64,000 nucleotides of DNA from Luteibacter aegosomatissinici (lineage in GTDB: Bacteria > Pseudomonadota > Gammaproteobacteria > Xanthomonadales > Rhodanobacteraceae): contig NZ_CP095742.1 in the NCBI RefSeq assembly GCF_023078495.1, forward strand, positions 4,628,501 to 4,692,500, written 5' to 3'. The notes beneath the pieces were generated by a model. The model did not search any database and had not been told where the DNA came from. It worked only from the letters and a program-made list of their open reading frames with translations. Positions 1-10,260 of the stretch are shown in pieces; position 1 is the stretch's first letter; every line of letters begins with the position of its first letter. A program made the translations under genes and the position numbers.

Positions 1-1398
1 TCAGAACTTGTAACTCAGCATCAACCGGTTATTGGTCCAGGGCTGGTTCCCTGGATTCAGGTTGTTGTTCCCGCCCACGGTGTGTTCCCAGCGGTCACGC
101 AGTTGCAGGCCCTTCAGCAGCATGTCGAGCTTCCACACGATGTCGACATAGACATCGTGGCTGGTGCCACGAAGCACCGTATCGTAATGCGCGTACGAAG
201 CGATCAGCTGCAGGTCGTCGTGCAGGAAATTGTATTGGGCACGCGCTTTCCAGGCATGCCCCGCGCCGAGCTCCACCAGGCCGCGCAGCATCGACGTGGT
301 GTAGAGCGGATCGGTCGCGTAGCTGTTGGTGTAAGGCGAGATGATGGCGCCCGCCCCGGCCGCATTGGTATCGCTGGCAAGCTTGTTGTACGAGATGTCG
401 AACTTCGCCTTGCCGACGCCGACACCCGCATCCACGCCCCACGCTTTCGCATCGACACGCTCGCCGGCGAGGCCGGTGATCTTTGTCTGCGTATCGACGA
501 TGACATTGTCCGACCCGCTCGTTTCGCGCACCAGCTGCGCACCGACGAAGGGCTTCAGCATCGTTCCCGTGGGAATGGTGTACATGCCATCCGCATAGCC
601 CAGGCGGCCAAAATGCTCGAAATCGTAGTACCAGGCCTGTGCGGCCAGGCCACCCCCGGCGTAGGTACTGCCGATGGCGGTGGTGCCACCCTGCGAACGC
701 GCGCTGGCAGGGAGCGATCCGTTGTTCCCGTACATGCTGTCGCCGTGGTAGGTCGACGGATAGTAGACGTTATCGTCGTTGTACGATTCCGACGTGCGGC
801 TCTTCCAGCGCAGGGTGCGGATCGCGTAGATATCCCAGCCCTTCGCCGGCTTGAAATCAGCCATGGCGCCCTGGTAGGACGCCGGGATGATGCGCGAATC
901 CGACTGGCCCATCCAGGGCGTATTGAGGTACTGATCACCCCCGCGCACGGTCACCCACGGGTTGGTGTATTCGGCATAAGCCTGGGTGATGCCGTCGATG
1001 ACGTTGCCCGGACCCATCAGCGAGGTATCGACGCGCCCCGCGTCGTTGGACTGGGTACCGAACGAATGGGCGGAGAACCCTGTCGCGACCAGGCTGAAGC
1101 CGCCGACCTTGCCGCTCTTGACCGTAAGCAGGCCGGCAAGCGAATTGGCGAACTGGTCCTTGCTCGAGGGGTTGTCGTAGTTGCGGTCGAAGCGATAGAG
1201 GCGCACCTCCCCGCTGACGGTCGCATCACGGAAGAAGTCATCCGCATGGGCCCCGCCGGCGATGCAAGCCAGCCCCACGGCAAGACAGCCAGCCATGAGG
1301 CCCCGCCGGCCGGGAAGCATCCGCGCCCGACGGTACGCCGGTGCAAATCCACTGGCCCGTACGGACACGGACTCTTTTTCGGTCAGGCTCACGGCCAC
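1..1398 (-). CDS. OprD-like outer membrane porin
   Basis: A 465-residue outer-membrane beta-barrel protein, probably a porin for small solutes. The stop codon lies on the window edge but the reading frame is complete. A hydrophobic signal sequence (LMAGCLAVGLACIAGG, then AHA) precedes the mature start at DDFFRDATVSGEVRLYRFDRNYD, and the protein ends in YKF with the C-terminal Phe expected for BAM-assembled barrels. Repeated amphipathic aromatic stretches and the N-terminal pattern resemble the OprD family. The listed start is a GTG preceded by AAGG; an ATG at 1320, just before the signal sequence, is an equally plausible start. Substrate cannot be told from sequence. The gene is transcribed away from the branched-chain operon. 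Confidence 0.65.
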   Translation of the reverse strand: MAVSLTEKESVSVRASGFAPAYRRARMLPGRRGLMAGCLAVGLACIAGGAHADDFFRDATVSGEVRLYRFDRNYDNPSSKDQFANSLAGLLTVKSGKVGGFSLVATGFSAHSFGTQSNDAGRVDTSLMGPGNVIDGITQAYAEYTNPWVTVRGGDQYLNTPWMGQSDSRIIPASYQGAMADFKPAKGWDIYAIRTLRWKSRTSESYNDDNVYYPSTYHGDSMYGNNGSLPASARSQGGTTAIGSTYAGGGLAAQAWYYDFEHFGRLGYADGMYTIPTGTMLKPFVGAQLVRETSGSDNVIVDTQTKITGLAGERVDAKAWGVDAGVGVGKAKFDISYNKLASDTNAAGAGAIISPYTNSYATDPLYTTSMLRGLVELGAGHAWKARAQYNFLHDDLQLIASYAHYDTVLRGTSHDVYVDIVWKLDMLLKGLQLRDRWEHTVGGNNNLNPGNQPWTNNRLMLSYKF

Positions 1399-1717
1399 GA
1401 CACCCTTATAGTTGCCAAAGAAACAACCGGGACGATAACACGGCCGCCATAGGGCCTATTAGGAAGGGGCTACTGCGGCCAGGCGAATGGCGTGCAACCA
1501 CAAGCGATCGCCGAACAGCTCCGCCTCGACGCTTCAGTCTTCGTTCCGGCGTTGTTTCACATGCAACCAATGGCGGCGAGCCGTGGCATTTCCGGTGCTC
1601 ACTGCGGTGCATACCACTTACCCGTAACCAGCATTTCCACGCGGTCCCGCGACCAAACCACGGGACGGACGGATAGCCGTCCAAACGCTCCTAGGAAAAT
1701 TCTTTCAGCGAAAACTG
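1399..1717. other. Intergenic region without a recognisable gene
   Basis: This stretch separates the divergent porin gene and branched-chain amino acid operon. Short frames in it have no family-like composition. Nothing beyond the promoter and leader features listed downstream was recognised. Confidence 0.5.
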
Positions 1718-1747
1718 TTGACAGGCGTCAAACGGGTGACGTACGTT
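1718..1747 (+). promoter_or_regulatory. Candidate promoter of the branched-chain amino acid operon
   Basis: A perfect -35 hexamer TTGACA (1718-1723) is followed after 18 bases by TACGTT (1742-1747), a weak -10. A start point 7-8 bases further on would fall at about 1754-1755, on or next to the ATG of the leader peptide. If this promoter is used, the leader peptide would be translated from a leaderless or nearly leaderless RNA. The -35 is clear; the -10 and start point are inferred. Confidence 0.5.
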
Positions 1748-1754
1748 CGACCGC

Positions 1755-1883
1755 ATGACGCAGCGCACCACCCATGGCCGCTTTTCCCTGAATCGACTTA
1801 CCAAGGTCGACGGAAAGCTGCGTCTCGGCGGCGGCCTCCTTCTTATTAACCTTGTACTTATTACCTGCGGAGGTGCGGGCTAA
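1755..1883 (+). CDS. Branched-chain amino acid leader peptide (attenuator)
   Basis: A 42-residue open frame starting MTQRTTHGRF and ending TCGGAG. Residues 28-36 read LLLINLVLI: seven Leu/Ile codons and one Val codon in nine positions (1836-1862). These use ctc, ctt, att and gta, codons that the neighbouring GC-rich genes largely avoid in favour of ctg, atc and gtg. That is the expected design of a ribosome-stalling leader sensing charged tRNA-Leu, -Ile and -Val. It lies about 50 bases before an intrinsic terminator and 118 bases before leuA. No Shine-Dalgarno is visible before the ATG. The frame is too short for ordinary gene callers. Confidence 0.85.
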   Translation: MTQRTTHGRFSLNRLTKVDGKLRLGGGLLLINLVLITCGGAG

Positions 1884-1963
1884 GGGCAAGTGTCCAGGTG
1901 AAACGAAAATAACCTGAAGACTCCTTAAGAACCCCGCACCCGGACACGGATGCGGGGTTTTTT
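1872..1963 (+). promoter_or_regulatory. Transcription attenuator: antiterminator and terminator hairpins
   Basis: The terminator stem is AACCCCGCA (1930-1938) pairing with TGCGGGGTT (1951-1959), followed by a T run to 1963. GGTGCGGG (1872-1879), overlapping the end of the leader peptide frame, is exactly complementary to CCCGCACC (1933-1940), the left side of the terminator, so it can form a mutually exclusive antiterminator. A ribosome stalled on the Leu/Ile/Val codons at 1836-1862 would leave 1872-1879 free to do this; one that reaches the stop at 1881 would cover it and allow termination. The complementarity is read directly; the mechanism follows the E. coli ilv/leu attenuation model. Confidence 0.82.
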
Positions 1964-2000
1964 ATTGCCCGGCCCGCCTCGACAACGAGCGGAGCCAGAC

Positions 2001-3230
2001 ATGAATCCAGCACACCAGGGCAGTACACACGGCGACGTCGAAAGCGACGTAGGCCGCGTGCGTATCTTCGACACCACCTTGCGCGACGGCGAGCAGGCCC
2101 CTGGGTTTTCCATGGACCGGCGCGCCAAACTGCGCATGGCCCAAGCCCTGGAAGACCTGGGCGTCGATATCATCGAAGCGGGGTTTCCGCAGGCTTCACC
2201 CGATGATTTCGCCGCCGTCGCCGAGATCGCAAGGACACTGAAACGCCCCACGGTCGCCGCGCTGGCGCGATGCCAACCCGGTGACATCGATGCCGCCGGA
2301 AGGGCCCTGGAAGGCGCAAGGCATTCACGGATCCACCTGTTCCTGTCCACCTCTCCCCTGCACCGCGAACACAAGCTGGGGAAATCAAAGCAAGAAGTGA
2401 TCGATATCGCCGCCACGGCGATCGCAAGGGCCAAGGCCCTGGCCCACGAAGTTGAATTCTCCGCCGAAGATGCCCTGCGCACCGAGCCGGATTACCTCGC
2501 CGAGATCTTCTCGGTCGCCGTTGAAGCCGGCGCCTGCGTGCTCAACGCCCCCGACACCGTCGGTTACACCACCCCCGCCGAAATCACCGAGATGTTCCGC
2601 TACCTGCAGGCGAACGTGCGCGGTGCGGATAAGGTCATCTTCTCCGCGCATTGCCACGATGACCTGGGCATGGCGGTGGCGAACAGCCTGGCCGCGATCA
2701 GCGCCGGCGCCCGCCAGGTGGAATGCACGATCAATGGCATCGGCGAGCGCGCCGGCAACGCCGCGCTGGAAGAAATCGTCATGGCGCTGCACACGCGCCG
2801 GCCGCTGTTCAAGCTCGATACCGGCATCGTCACCCAGCACCTGTACCCGACCTCGCGCCTGCTCACCGAAGTGACCGGCCAGGCCGTGCCGCGCAACAAG
2901 GCCATCGTGGGCGATAACGCCTTCGCGCACGAATCGGGCATCCACCAGCACGGCATGCTCAAGCACCGCGGCACCTACGAAATCATGAGTCCGCAGGATG
3001 TCGGCGCGAAGACCTCGCTGGTCCTCGGCAAGCATTCCGGTCGCCACGCCCTGCGCCAGCGCCTGGTCGAGCTCGAGTACGAGGTCGATGAAACCACGCT
3101 GGATACCGTCTTCGAGCGTTTCAAGGTCGTCGCCGACCGCCAGCGCTCTGTCACCAACGATGACCTCGTCGCCCTGATGGGCGCATACGAGGCTGAAAGC
3201 GAGACCGCGGCCGTCGCGGTCCAGTCCTGA
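2001..3230 (+). CDS. leuA: 2-isopropylmalate synthase, lacking the C-terminal regulatory domain
   Basis: Condenses acetyl-CoA with 2-oxoisovalerate, the first committed step of leucine synthesis. The TIM-barrel signature DTTLRDGE is at residues 24-31, metal ligands H217 and H219 are in SAHCHDDLG, and NGIGERAGN is at 245-253. The ATG at 2001 is preceded by GGAG; an in-frame ATG at 1950 lies inside the attenuator terminator and is not used. At 409 residues it stops where E. coli LeuA (523) would enter its leucine-binding C-terminal domain. ilvE begins 10 bases after the stop, so no frameshifted remainder is hidden. Leucine feedback through that domain should therefore be absent, leaving attenuation as the visible control. 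Confidence 0.93.
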   Translation: MNPAHQGSTHGDVESDVGRVRIFDTTLRDGEQAPGFSMDRRAKLRMAQALEDLGVDIIEAGFPQASPDDFAAVAEIARTLKRPTVAALARCQPGDIDAAGRALEGARHSRIHLFLSTSPLHREHKLGKSKQEVIDIAATAIARAKALAHEVEFSAEDALRTEPDYLAEIFSVAVEAGACVLNAPDTVGYTTPAEITEMFRYLQANVRGADKVIFSAHCHDDLGMAVANSLAAISAGARQVECTINGIGERAGNAALEEIVMALHTRRPLFKLDTGIVTQHLYPTSRLLTEVTGQAVPRNKAIVGDNAFAHESGIHQHGMLKHRGTYEIMSPQDVGAKTSLVLGKHSGRHALRQRLVELEYEVDETTLDTVFERFKVVADRQRSVTNDDLVALMGAYEAESETAAVAVQS

Positions 3231-3240
3231 AGGAGGAACC

Positions 3241-4188
3241 ATGGAAGCCCCGACCCATCTCTGGCACAACGGCCGTATCAAGGCCTGGGCCGAAGCCACC
3301 TGCCACGTCGGCGCGCATGCGCTGCACTACGGTTCCTCGGTATTTGAAGGCATCCGCGTGTACAGCACGCCGGATGGCCCCCGTTACTTCCGCCTGGACG
3401 AGCACACCGAGCGCCTGTTCCACTCCGCGCGCGTGTACGACCTGGTGATGCCGTACGACGCTGCCACGCTGAACCGCGCCTGCCGCGAAGTCATCGTCGC
3501 GAACAACCTGCAATCCGCCTACGTGCGCCCCATCGTGTACCGCAGCGGTTTCACGTTCAGCCTGGCACCCTCGCTGGATACCGCCGTGGATGTCGCGATC
3601 ATCGCGCTGCCGTGGGGCGCTTACCACGGTGCCGATGCGATCGAGAAGGGTGTGGATGTGTGCGTGTCCTCGTGGAACCGCGCGGCCCCGAACACCTTCC
3701 CGAGCGGTGCCAAGGCCGGCGGCAACTACCTCAACAGCCAGCTGATCGCCCGTGAAGCAGTGAACGGCGGCTATGCCGAAGGCATCGCACTCGGCACCGA
3801 CGGCCTGCTGAGCGAAGGTGCGGGCGAGAACCTTTTCGTCGTGCGCAAGGGCGTGATCTACACGCCGCCAGCCGCCGCATCGATCCTGTGCGGCATCACC
3901 CGCGATTCAGTGCTCACCCTGGCCAAGGACCTGGGCTACGAAGTGGTCGAACAGCCGCTGCCGCGCGAGATGCTGTACTTCGCCGACGAAGTGTTCATGA
4001 CGGGTACGGCCGCCGAAGTGACGGCCGTGCGCTCGGTCGATCGCAAGCCGGTCGGCAGCGGCCGCCCCGGCCCCATCACCCGCGCCCTGCAGGATGCCTT
4101 CTTCGGCCTGTTCGATGGCCGTACGGAAGATCGTTGGGGCTGGCTGTCACCGGTGGAAGAAGCCACCGCCGGGAGGGTCGCGGCATGA
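3241..4188 (+). CDS. ilvE: Branched-chain amino acid aminotransferase
   Basis: PLP enzyme (315 residues, class IV fold) that performs the last step of Leu, Ile and Val synthesis using glutamate. The Schiff-base lysine is K158 in the motif [11 protein letters not shown], followed by EGIALGTDG and SEGAGENLF, both typical of IlvE. A strong AGGAGG (3231-3236) sits 4 bases before the ATG. Its stop overlaps the leuC start as ATGA, indicating translational coupling within the operon. Confidence 0.95.
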   Translation: MEAPTHLWHNGRIKAWAEATCHVGAHALHYGSSVFEGIRVYSTPDGPRYFRLDEHTERLFHSARVYDLVMPYDAATLNRACREVIVANNLQSAYVRPIVYRSGFTFSLAPSLDTAVDVAIIALPWGAYHGADAIEKGVDVCVSSWNRAAPNTFPSGAKAGGNYLNSQLIAREAVNGGYAEGIALGTDGLLSEGAGENLFVVRKGVIYTPPAAASILCGITRDSVLTLAKDLGYEVVEQPLPREMLYFADEVFMTGTAAEVTAVRSVDRKPVGSGRPGPITRALQDAFFGLFDGRTEDRWGWLSPVEEATAGRVAA

Positions 4189-5600
4189 GTGCGCGCACCC
4201 TGTTCGACAAGCTGTGGGATGCCCACCAGGTAAAGGCCGAAACGGAAAGCACGCCGGGCGTGCTGTACATCGACCTGCACATGGTCCACGAAGTGACCTC
4301 ACCGCAGGCCTTCGATGAGCTGCGCGCTCGCGGCCTGAAGGTGCGCCGCCCGGATCGCACGCTGGCCACGCTGGATCACTCCACCCCAACCTTGCCTGCC
4401 GGCACCGACGGCAAGCGCCCGTACTTCACGAAGGAAGCCGAGGCCCAGGTCGCAAAACTCGAAGCCAACGTGCGCGAGTTCGGCATCGACCTGATGGGCT
4501 GGGATAGCCCGCACCGCGGCGTCGTGCATGTCGCGGGCCCGGAAGTGGGTGCCACCCATCCGGGCATGACCATCGTATGCGGTGACAGCCACACGGCTAC
4601 CCACGGTGCGTTCGGTTCGCTGGCCTTCGGCATCGGCACCACGGAAGTCGGCCATGTGCTGGCCACGCAGTGTCTGCTCCAGCGCAAACCCAAGTCGTTC
4701 GCCATCCATGTGGATGGCCAGTTGCAGCAGGGCGTCACTGCAAAGGACCTGATCCTGCACATCATCGGGAAGATCGGCATCGGCGGCGGTACCGGCTACG
4801 TGCTGGAGTACACCGGCGAAGCGATCCGCGCCATGTCGATGGAAGAGCGGATGACCGTCTGCAACATGTCGATCGAAGCCGGTGCCCGTGCGGGCCTGGT
4901 TGCGCCGGACGATACGACGTTTGCCTGGCTGAAGGGCCGCGAACGTGCACCGCAGGGTGCGGCGTGGGACGAGGCCGTCGCCCGCTGGCGCGCGCTCGCC
5001 ACCGACGACGGTGCCACGTATGACCGTGAAGTGCGCATCGATGCATCGGCTATCCAGCCCTCGGTCACGTATGGCACTCACCCGGGCATGGTCATGCCCA
5101 TCCACGCGCAGGTGCCCGCTGCGGCGGATGCGCTGGAACAGCGCGCACTGGATTACATGAAGGTCACCGCCGGCAAGCCGATCACGGGCGAGGCCGTCGA
5201 TGTCGTCTTCATCGGCAGCTGTACCAACGGGCGCCTGTCCGACCTGCGTGCCGCCGCGGAGATCCTGCGTGGCCGCCGCGTGGCCGAGGGCGTGCGCATG
5301 CTGGTGGTGCCGGGCTCCGAACAGGTGCGCCGCGATGCCGAAAGTGAAGGCCTGCACCACGTGTTCCTCGAAGCCGGCGCGGAATGGCGCCAGCCGGGCT
5401 GCTCCATGTGCATCGCCATGAACGGCGACATGGCCCAGCCAGGCCAGCTCGTCGTCGCCACCAGTAACCGCAACTTCGAGGGCCGCCAGGGCAAGGGCGC
5501 ACGCACCGTGCTGGCCAGCCCGCTGGTCGCCGCGGCCTCGGCCGTGGCCGGCCACGTCGCCGATCCGCGCGAGTACATGAACCAGGAAGCCGCCGCATGA
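4185..5600 (+). CDS. leuC: 3-isopropylmalate dehydratase large subunit
   Basis: Aconitase-superfamily [4Fe-4S] enzyme (471 residues) that isomerises 2- to 3-isopropylmalate together with LeuD. The three cluster cysteines are C346 (SCTNGR), C406 and C409 (GCSMCIA). The [12 protein letters not shown] motif is present. The start is the ATG at 4185 inside the ATGA overlap with ilvE; a longer upstream frame runs through ilvE and is spurious. The C-terminus overlaps leuD by another ATGA. Confidence 0.96.
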   Translation: MSARTLFDKLWDAHQVKAETESTPGVLYIDLHMVHEVTSPQAFDELRARGLKVRRPDRTLATLDHSTPTLPAGTDGKRPYFTKEAEAQVAKLEANVREFGIDLMGWDSPHRGVVHVAGPEVGATHPGMTIVCGDSHTATHGAFGSLAFGIGTTEVGHVLATQCLLQRKPKSFAIHVDGQLQQGVTAKDLILHIIGKIGIGGGTGYVLEYTGEAIRAMSMEERMTVCNMSIEAGARAGLVAPDDTTFAWLKGRERAPQGAAWDEAVARWRALATDDGATYDREVRIDASAIQPSVTYGTHPGMVMPIHAQVPAAADALEQRALDYMKVTAGKPITGEAVDVVFIGSCTNGRLSDLRAAAEILRGRRVAEGVRMLVVPGSEQVRRDAESEGLHHVFLEAGAEWRQPGCSMCIAMNGDMAQPGQLVVATSNRNFEGRQGKGARTVLASPLVAAASAVAGHVADPREYMNQEAAA

Positions 5601-6193
5601 GCACCACCACCCGCCCGCTCACCTACGTGCACTCGCGCACGGCCGTGCTGCGCGATGAAAACATCGATACCGACCGCATCATCCCGGCGCGCTTTCTCAC
5701 CACCACCGAGCGCACCGGCCTGGGCAAGCATTGCTTCGAGGATTGGCGTTACGCCGCCGACGGCAGCGACAACCCCGCGTTCGCATTGAACCAGCCGGCC
5801 GCCCGCGGCTGCTCCATCCTGGTGGCCGGCCACAACTTCGGCTGCGGCTCCTCGCGCGAACACGCCCCGTGGGCGCTGCTGGATTACGGCATCCAGGCGG
5901 TGATCTCCAGCGAGATCGCGGACATCTTCCGCGGCAATTCGCTGAAGAACGGCCTGCTCGCCATCGTCCTTTCCGGTGCCGAGCACCGTTGGCTGTTGGA
6001 TAACCCCGGCGTCGAACTGCGCATCGATATCGCCAGCGGGACCATCCGCCTTCCCGACGGCGGAAACATCCATTTCGATCTTGAACCGTTCGCCCGCCAC
6101 TGCCTGCTCAACGGCGTGGACCAGATGGGCTTCCTGCTGCAGCAGGACGACGCCATCGGCGCCTATGAACAACGCATGGAGAAAGCAGCATGA
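5597..6193 (+). CDS. leuD: 3-isopropylmalate dehydratase small subunit
   Basis: Swivel-domain partner of LeuC (198 residues, normal length). The conserved [19 protein letters not shown] segment forms the substrate-recognition loop, and an early [15 protein letters not shown] motif is typical of LeuD. The gene starts in an ATGA overlap with leuC and ends in one with leuB, so the LeuC and LeuD subunits are translationally coupled. Confidence 0.96.
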   Translation: MSTTTRPLTYVHSRTAVLRDENIDTDRIIPARFLTTTERTGLGKHCFEDWRYAADGSDNPAFALNQPAARGCSILVAGHNFGCGSSREHAPWALLDYGIQAVISSEIADIFRGNSLKNGLLAIVLSGAEHRWLLDNPGVELRIDIASGTIRLPDGGNIHFDLEPFARHCLLNGVDQMGFLLQQDDAIGAYEQRMEKAA

Positions 6194-7257
6194 AGAAGGC
6201 CAACATCGTCGTATTGCCGGGTGACGGCATCGGTCCGGAGGTCGCCGCGGCCGGCGTCGCCGTACTGCGTGCGGTCGCCGAGCGTTTCGGCCACGCGTTC
6301 TCCTTTACCGAGCATGCGATCGGTGGGGACGCCATCGATCGCTTTGGCGACCCGTTGCCGCAGGAAACGCGTGATGCGCTGCTGGCGTGTGATGCCATCC
6401 TGCTCGGCGCGGTGGGCGGCCCCAAATGGTCTGATCCCTCGGCCAAGGTACGCCCCGAGCAGGGCCTGCTCGCCATGCGCAAGATGCTCGGCGTCTTCGC
6501 CAACGTGCGCCCGCTGAAACTGCACCCACGCACCGCCGCGCTGTCGCCGCTGAAGCCGGAGCGCACCGCGGGCGTGGATCTGGTCTTCATCCGCGAACTC
6601 ACCGGCGGTATCTACTTCGGCGCCAAGACGCGCAGCGACACCGATGCAACGGACGAATGCCGCTACAGCGTCGAGGAAGTGGAGCGCGTCGTGCGCCATG
6701 CCTTCGAACTGGCCCGCAACCGCCGCAAGAAAGTTACCTCGGTGGACAAGGCCAACGTGCTGGAAACCTCGCGCCTGTGGCGTTCGGTCGCCACGCGTGT
6801 CGCGACCGAGTTCCCGGATGTGGCGCTGGAACATCAGCTGGTCGATTCGATGGCCATGCACCTGCTCACCCATCCCGCCGACTACGACGTGATCGTCACC
6901 GAGAACATGTTCGGCGACATCCTGACCGATGAAGCCTCGGTGCTGGCTGGCTCGCTGGGGCTGTCGCCCTCCGCATCGATCGGCGGCCCCGGGGCGGGCA
7001 TCTATGAGCCCATCCATGGCTCGGCACCGGATATCGCCGGTCAGGCAGCGGCGAATCCTCTGGGCACGATCCTCTCCGCGGCGATGCTGCTGCGCCATTC
7101 GCTCGGCCTGGCCGACGAAGCCGCAGCGGTCGAAGACGCCGTGGACCACGTTCTGGAACACGCCAACCTCACTCGCGACCTGGGCGGTACGGCCACGACG
7201 CACGCCGTGACCCGTTCCGTCCTGGACGCCATCCAAGCCAAGGCGGAGGCCGCATGA
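6190..7257 (+). CDS. leuB: 3-isopropylmalate dehydrogenase
   Basis: NAD-dependent oxidative decarboxylase (355 residues) producing 2-oxoisocaproate. The N-terminal [20 protein letters not shown], the ETSRLW region and the C-terminal [13 protein letters not shown] (NAD and substrate binding) are all present. It starts in the ATGA overlap after leuD and its own stop overlaps the ilvD ATG. Confidence 0.96.
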   Translation: MKKANIVVLPGDGIGPEVAAAGVAVLRAVAERFGHAFSFTEHAIGGDAIDRFGDPLPQETRDALLACDAILLGAVGGPKWSDPSAKVRPEQGLLAMRKMLGVFANVRPLKLHPRTAALSPLKPERTAGVDLVFIRELTGGIYFGAKTRSDTDATDECRYSVEEVERVVRHAFELARNRRKKVTSVDKANVLETSRLWRSVATRVATEFPDVALEHQLVDSMAMHLLTHPADYDVIVTENMFGDILTDEASVLAGSLGLSPSASIGGPGAGIYEPIHGSAPDIAGQAAANPLGTILSAAMLLRHSLGLADEAAAVEDAVDHVLEHANLTRDLGGTATTHAVTRSVLDAIQAKAEAA

Positions 7258-9014
7258 GCACCCGGAAGATCCCCATCCGCACGCTGCGCAGCGATGCGAT
7301 CAAGACCGGACCGGATCGCGCGCCGGCCCGCGCCATGTTGCGCGCCACGGGCCTGGACGATGATGCGATCGCCAGGCCGATGGTCGCCATCGTGCACAGC
7401 TGGTCCAACGTCTCGCCGTGCAACCTCAACCTGCGCGAGCTCGCCGAAGCCGCCGCCGAAGGCGTGCGTGCAGCGGGCGGCACGCCAGTGGAGTTCAACA
7501 CCATCGCCGTCACCGATGGCATCGCCATGGGCACGACCGGCATGCGTTCGTCGCTGGTCAGCCGCGAAGTGATCACCGATTCAATCGAGCTGGCCGTGGA
7601 TGGCCACTGCCTGGATGCGATGGTGGTGCTGTGTGGTTGCGACAAGACCATCCCGGCCGCCGCCATGGCGCTGGCCCGCCTGAACATCCCGGGCGTGGCG
7701 CTGTACGGTGGCAGCATCGACCACGGCAAGCGCAACGGTTGCTCGATCACCGTGCAGAACGTCTTCGAAGCGGTGGGCGCACATGGCGCGGGCAAGATCA
7801 CCGACGAGGAACTGGACGACGTGGAGCGCCACGCCTGCCCCGGCGCCGGTGCATGCGGCGGTCAGTACACCGCGAACACCATGGCGATGGTGCTGACCAT
7901 GCTGGGGCTGACCCCGGTCGGCCTGAACGACATCCCCGCGACCGACCCGGCCAAGCGCGCGGCGGCGTTCCGTTGCGGCGAACTGGCCATGGCCTGCCTG
8001 GAAGCCGACCGCAAGCCGCGTGACGTGATGACCCGCGATGCGTTCGATAACGCCGCGCGCGTGGTCGCCGCCACCGCGGGCTCCACGAACGCCGTGCTGC
8101 ATCTGCTGGCAATGGCCAACGAAGCCCGCGTGCCGCTGTCGATCGAGGACTTCGAGCCCGCCTCGAAGAACACGCCCGTCATCGCTGACCTGATGCCGGG
8201 TGGCCGCTACAGCGCGGTCGAGATGTCGGCCGCCGGTGGTGTCGCCATCGTGGCGCGGGAGCTGCGCAAGGCAGGCATGCTGAAGAACACGGCCACCGTT
8301 ACCGGCCACACGATGTTCGAAGAACTCGACGCCGCACCGCCCGCGACGGAAGGCCAGGTGGTCGTTCGCAGCGTCGCCGATGCGTTCAAGCCGCGTGGTG
8401 GTTACAGCATCCTGTACGGCAACCTGTCGCCCGAGGGCTGCATCCTTAAGCTGGCCGGCCACGGCCGCACGAGCCATGCGGGGCCGGCGCGCGTGTTCGA
8501 GAGCGAAGAAGAAGCCTTCGCCGCCGTGCAGGCAGGGCGCATCCGCGCGGGTGACGTCATGGTCATCCGTAATGAAGGCCCCGCGGGCGGCCCCGGCATG
8601 CGCGAGATGCTGGCCGTCACCGCGGCGCTGGTCGGCCGTGGGTTGGGCAACGACGTGGCCCTGATCACCGATGGCCGCTTCAGTGGCGCGACGCATGGCT
8701 TCATGGTGGGCCACATCGCACCGGAAGCCGCGCGTGGTGGCCCGATCGGCCTGATCCGCGAAGGCGACGCCATCTTCATCGATGCCACTACCCGCGAACT
8801 ACGCACCGATGCGGACCTCGCCTCGCGCCGCGCTGCCTGGCGCCCCACGCCACCGAAGGTGATGCGTGGCGTGCTTGCCAAGTACGCGCGCCTGGTGGGA
8901 TCCGCTGCTGAGGGTGCAGTCACACAGGCCTTTGACGATGCGCCGGCGACGAGCCAGCGGGTGCGCCGCGAAATCGAGGATGAGGACCTCACGCAGGAAC
9001 TGATCGGCAACTGA
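7254..9014 (+). CDS. ilvD: Dihydroxy-acid dehydratase
   Basis: Fe-S dehydratase (586 residues) forming the 2-oxoacids for Val/Leu and Ile. Candidate cluster cysteines are C129 in GCDKTIPAA and C201 in CPGAGACGG (with C195). The C-terminal [21 protein letters not shown] motif is intact. Translation is coupled to leuB by an ATGA overlap. After this gene the tight coupling breaks: 214 bases containing two REP-like elements separate it from ilvC. Confidence 0.96.
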   Translation: MSTRKIPIRTLRSDAIKTGPDRAPARAMLRATGLDDDAIARPMVAIVHSWSNVSPCNLNLRELAEAAAEGVRAAGGTPVEFNTIAVTDGIAMGTTGMRSSLVSREVITDSIELAVDGHCLDAMVVLCGCDKTIPAAAMALARLNIPGVALYGGSIDHGKRNGCSITVQNVFEAVGAHGAGKITDEELDDVERHACPGAGACGGQYTANTMAMVLTMLGLTPVGLNDIPATDPAKRAAAFRCGELAMACLEADRKPRDVMTRDAFDNAARVVAATAGSTNAVLHLLAMANEARVPLSIEDFEPASKNTPVIADLMPGGRYSAVEMSAAGGVAIVARELRKAGMLKNTATVTGHTMFEELDAAPPATEGQVVVRSVADAFKPRGGYSILYGNLSPEGCILKLAGHGRTSHAGPARVFESEEEAFAAVQAGRIRAGDVMVIRNEGPAGGPGMREMLAVTAALVGRGLGNDVALITDGRFSGATHGFMVGHIAPEAARGGPIGLIREGDAIFIDATTRELRTDADLASRRAAWRPTPPKVMRGVLAKYARLVGSAAEGAVTQAFDDAPATSQRVRREIEDEDLTQELIGN

Positions 9015-9022
9015 GTTCGTTT

Positions 9023-9087
9023 TGTGGGGCGTGCTTGCGCGCGCACCGGGCCCTGAATCCCTGGTCACGCGCAAGCACGTTCCCACA
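9023..9087. repeat. REP-like inverted repeat (GCGCGCTTGCGCGC type)
   Basis: Two imperfect inverted arms beginning TGTGGGGCGTGCTTGCGCGC and ending GCGCAAGCACGTTCCCACA. The same core (GCTTGCGCGC with GCGCGCAAGC) recurs at 12737-12808 and, as a short hairpin, near 38309-38345. It lies between ilvD and ilvC. Confidence 0.7.
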
Positions 9088-9105
9088 TCTTCCTGATACC
9101 GCTTT

Positions 9106-9202
9106 TGTAGGAGCTCACCTTGTGGGCGACATCTTTCGCGATATCGCAGCAGGACCTGCGCCTCCCCGGCGAACGGCGTCGCGCACAGGGTGCGCTCCTA
9201 CA
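9106..9202. repeat. REP-like inverted repeat (GTAGGAGCGCACCCTGTG type)
   Basis: Arms TGTAGGAGCTCACC and the inverse GGTGCGCTCCTACA enclose GTGGGCGAC and GTCGCGCACAGG. The same unit occurs at 10261-10353 and 61643-61730. It resembles bacterial REP elements (extragenic, paired, inverted). No RAYT transposase gene is in the window. Confidence 0.78.
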
Positions 9203-9228
9203 CCTACCTATTTACCCGAGGAACTGAC

Positions 9229-10248
9229 ATGACCGAGAAGCAAGCTACTACCGCACCGCTGCAGAACGCCCGTATCGCCGTGCTCGGCTACGGTAGCCAG
9301 GGCCGTGCGCACGCGCTGAACCTGAAGGACTCCGGCCTCGACGTGGTCGTGGGCCTGCGCCCGGGTGGCCCCTCGTGGAACCGCGCCTACGTGGATGGCT
9401 TCGCGGTCGCTGAACCGGGTGATGCGGTGCGTGGCGCCGACCTGGTCGCCGTGCTCACGCCGGACATGACCCAGCCGGCCATCTACAAGGAATCGATCGA
9501 ACCGAACATCAAGCCCGGCGCCACACTGCTGTTCGCCCACGGCTTCAACGTGCACTTCGGCCAGATCGCCCCGCGTGCGGATATTGACGTGGTGCTGGTC
9601 GCACCGAAGGGCCCGGGCGCGTTGGTGCGCCGCGAGTATGAGATCGGCCGCGGCGTGCCTTGCCTGTATGCCGTGCACCAGGATGCCACCGGCCACGCGA
9701 CCGAGCGCGCCACGGCGTACGCAGCCGGCATCGGTGGCGCCCGCGCCATGCTGATCGAAACCGACTTCAAGGAAGAAACCGAGACCGATCTGTTCGGCGA
9801 ACAGGCCGTGCTGTGTGGTGGCGCCTCGGAGCTCGTGATCAAGGGCTTCGAGACCCTGGTCGAAGCGGGTTACCGCCCGGAGATCGCTTACTACGAAGTG
9901 ATGCACGAGCTGAAGCTGATCGTGGATCTGTTCTACGAAGGTGGCATCGCCCGCATGCTCGAGTTCATCTCCGAGACGGCGCAGTACGGCGATTACACCC
10001 GTGGCCCGCGTGTGGTGGATGAAGGAACCAAGGAGCGCATGAAGGCCGTGCTGAAGGATATCCAGGACGGCACCTTCGCGCGCGAGTGGACGGCCGAGTA
10101 CAAGGCCGGCCTGCCGAACTACAAGGCGTTCAAGCAGCGCGACCTGGAGCACCCGATCGAGAAGGTCGGCGCGCAGCTTCGTGCCCGCATGCCCTGGCTC
10201 GCGGCCAACCAGCCCAAGCCCGCCGAGGAAGCCGCAAAGAGCGCCTAA
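9229..10248 (+). CDS. ilvC: Ketol-acid reductoisomerase (class I)
   Basis: NADPH- and Mg-dependent enzyme (339 residues) of valine, leucine and isoleucine synthesis. The Rossmann motif [17 protein letters not shown] lies near the N-terminus, and the metal-binding [19 protein letters not shown] and [12 protein letters not shown] segments follow. The short class I length fits. The ATG at 9229 has GAGG 8 bases upstream; an earlier in-frame ATG (9190) falls in the REP element and is rejected. The gene is flanked by REP elements on both sides, which may alter mRNA processing within the operon. Confidence 0.95.
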   Translation: MTEKQATTAPLQNARIAVLGYGSQGRAHALNLKDSGLDVVVGLRPGGPSWNRAYVDGFAVAEPGDAVRGADLVAVLTPDMTQPAIYKESIEPNIKPGATLLFAHGFNVHFGQIAPRADIDVVLVAPKGPGALVRREYEIGRGVPCLYAVHQDATGHATERATAYAAGIGGARAMLIETDFKEETETDLFGEQAVLCGGASELVIKGFETLVEAGYRPEIAYYEVMHELKLIVDLFYEGGIARMLEFISETAQYGDYTRGPRVVDEGTKERMKAVLKDIQDGTFAREWTAEYKAGLPNYKAFKQRDLEHPIEKVGAQLRARMPWLAANQPKPAEEAAKSA

Positions 10249-10260
10249 GCCCGCCAACGG

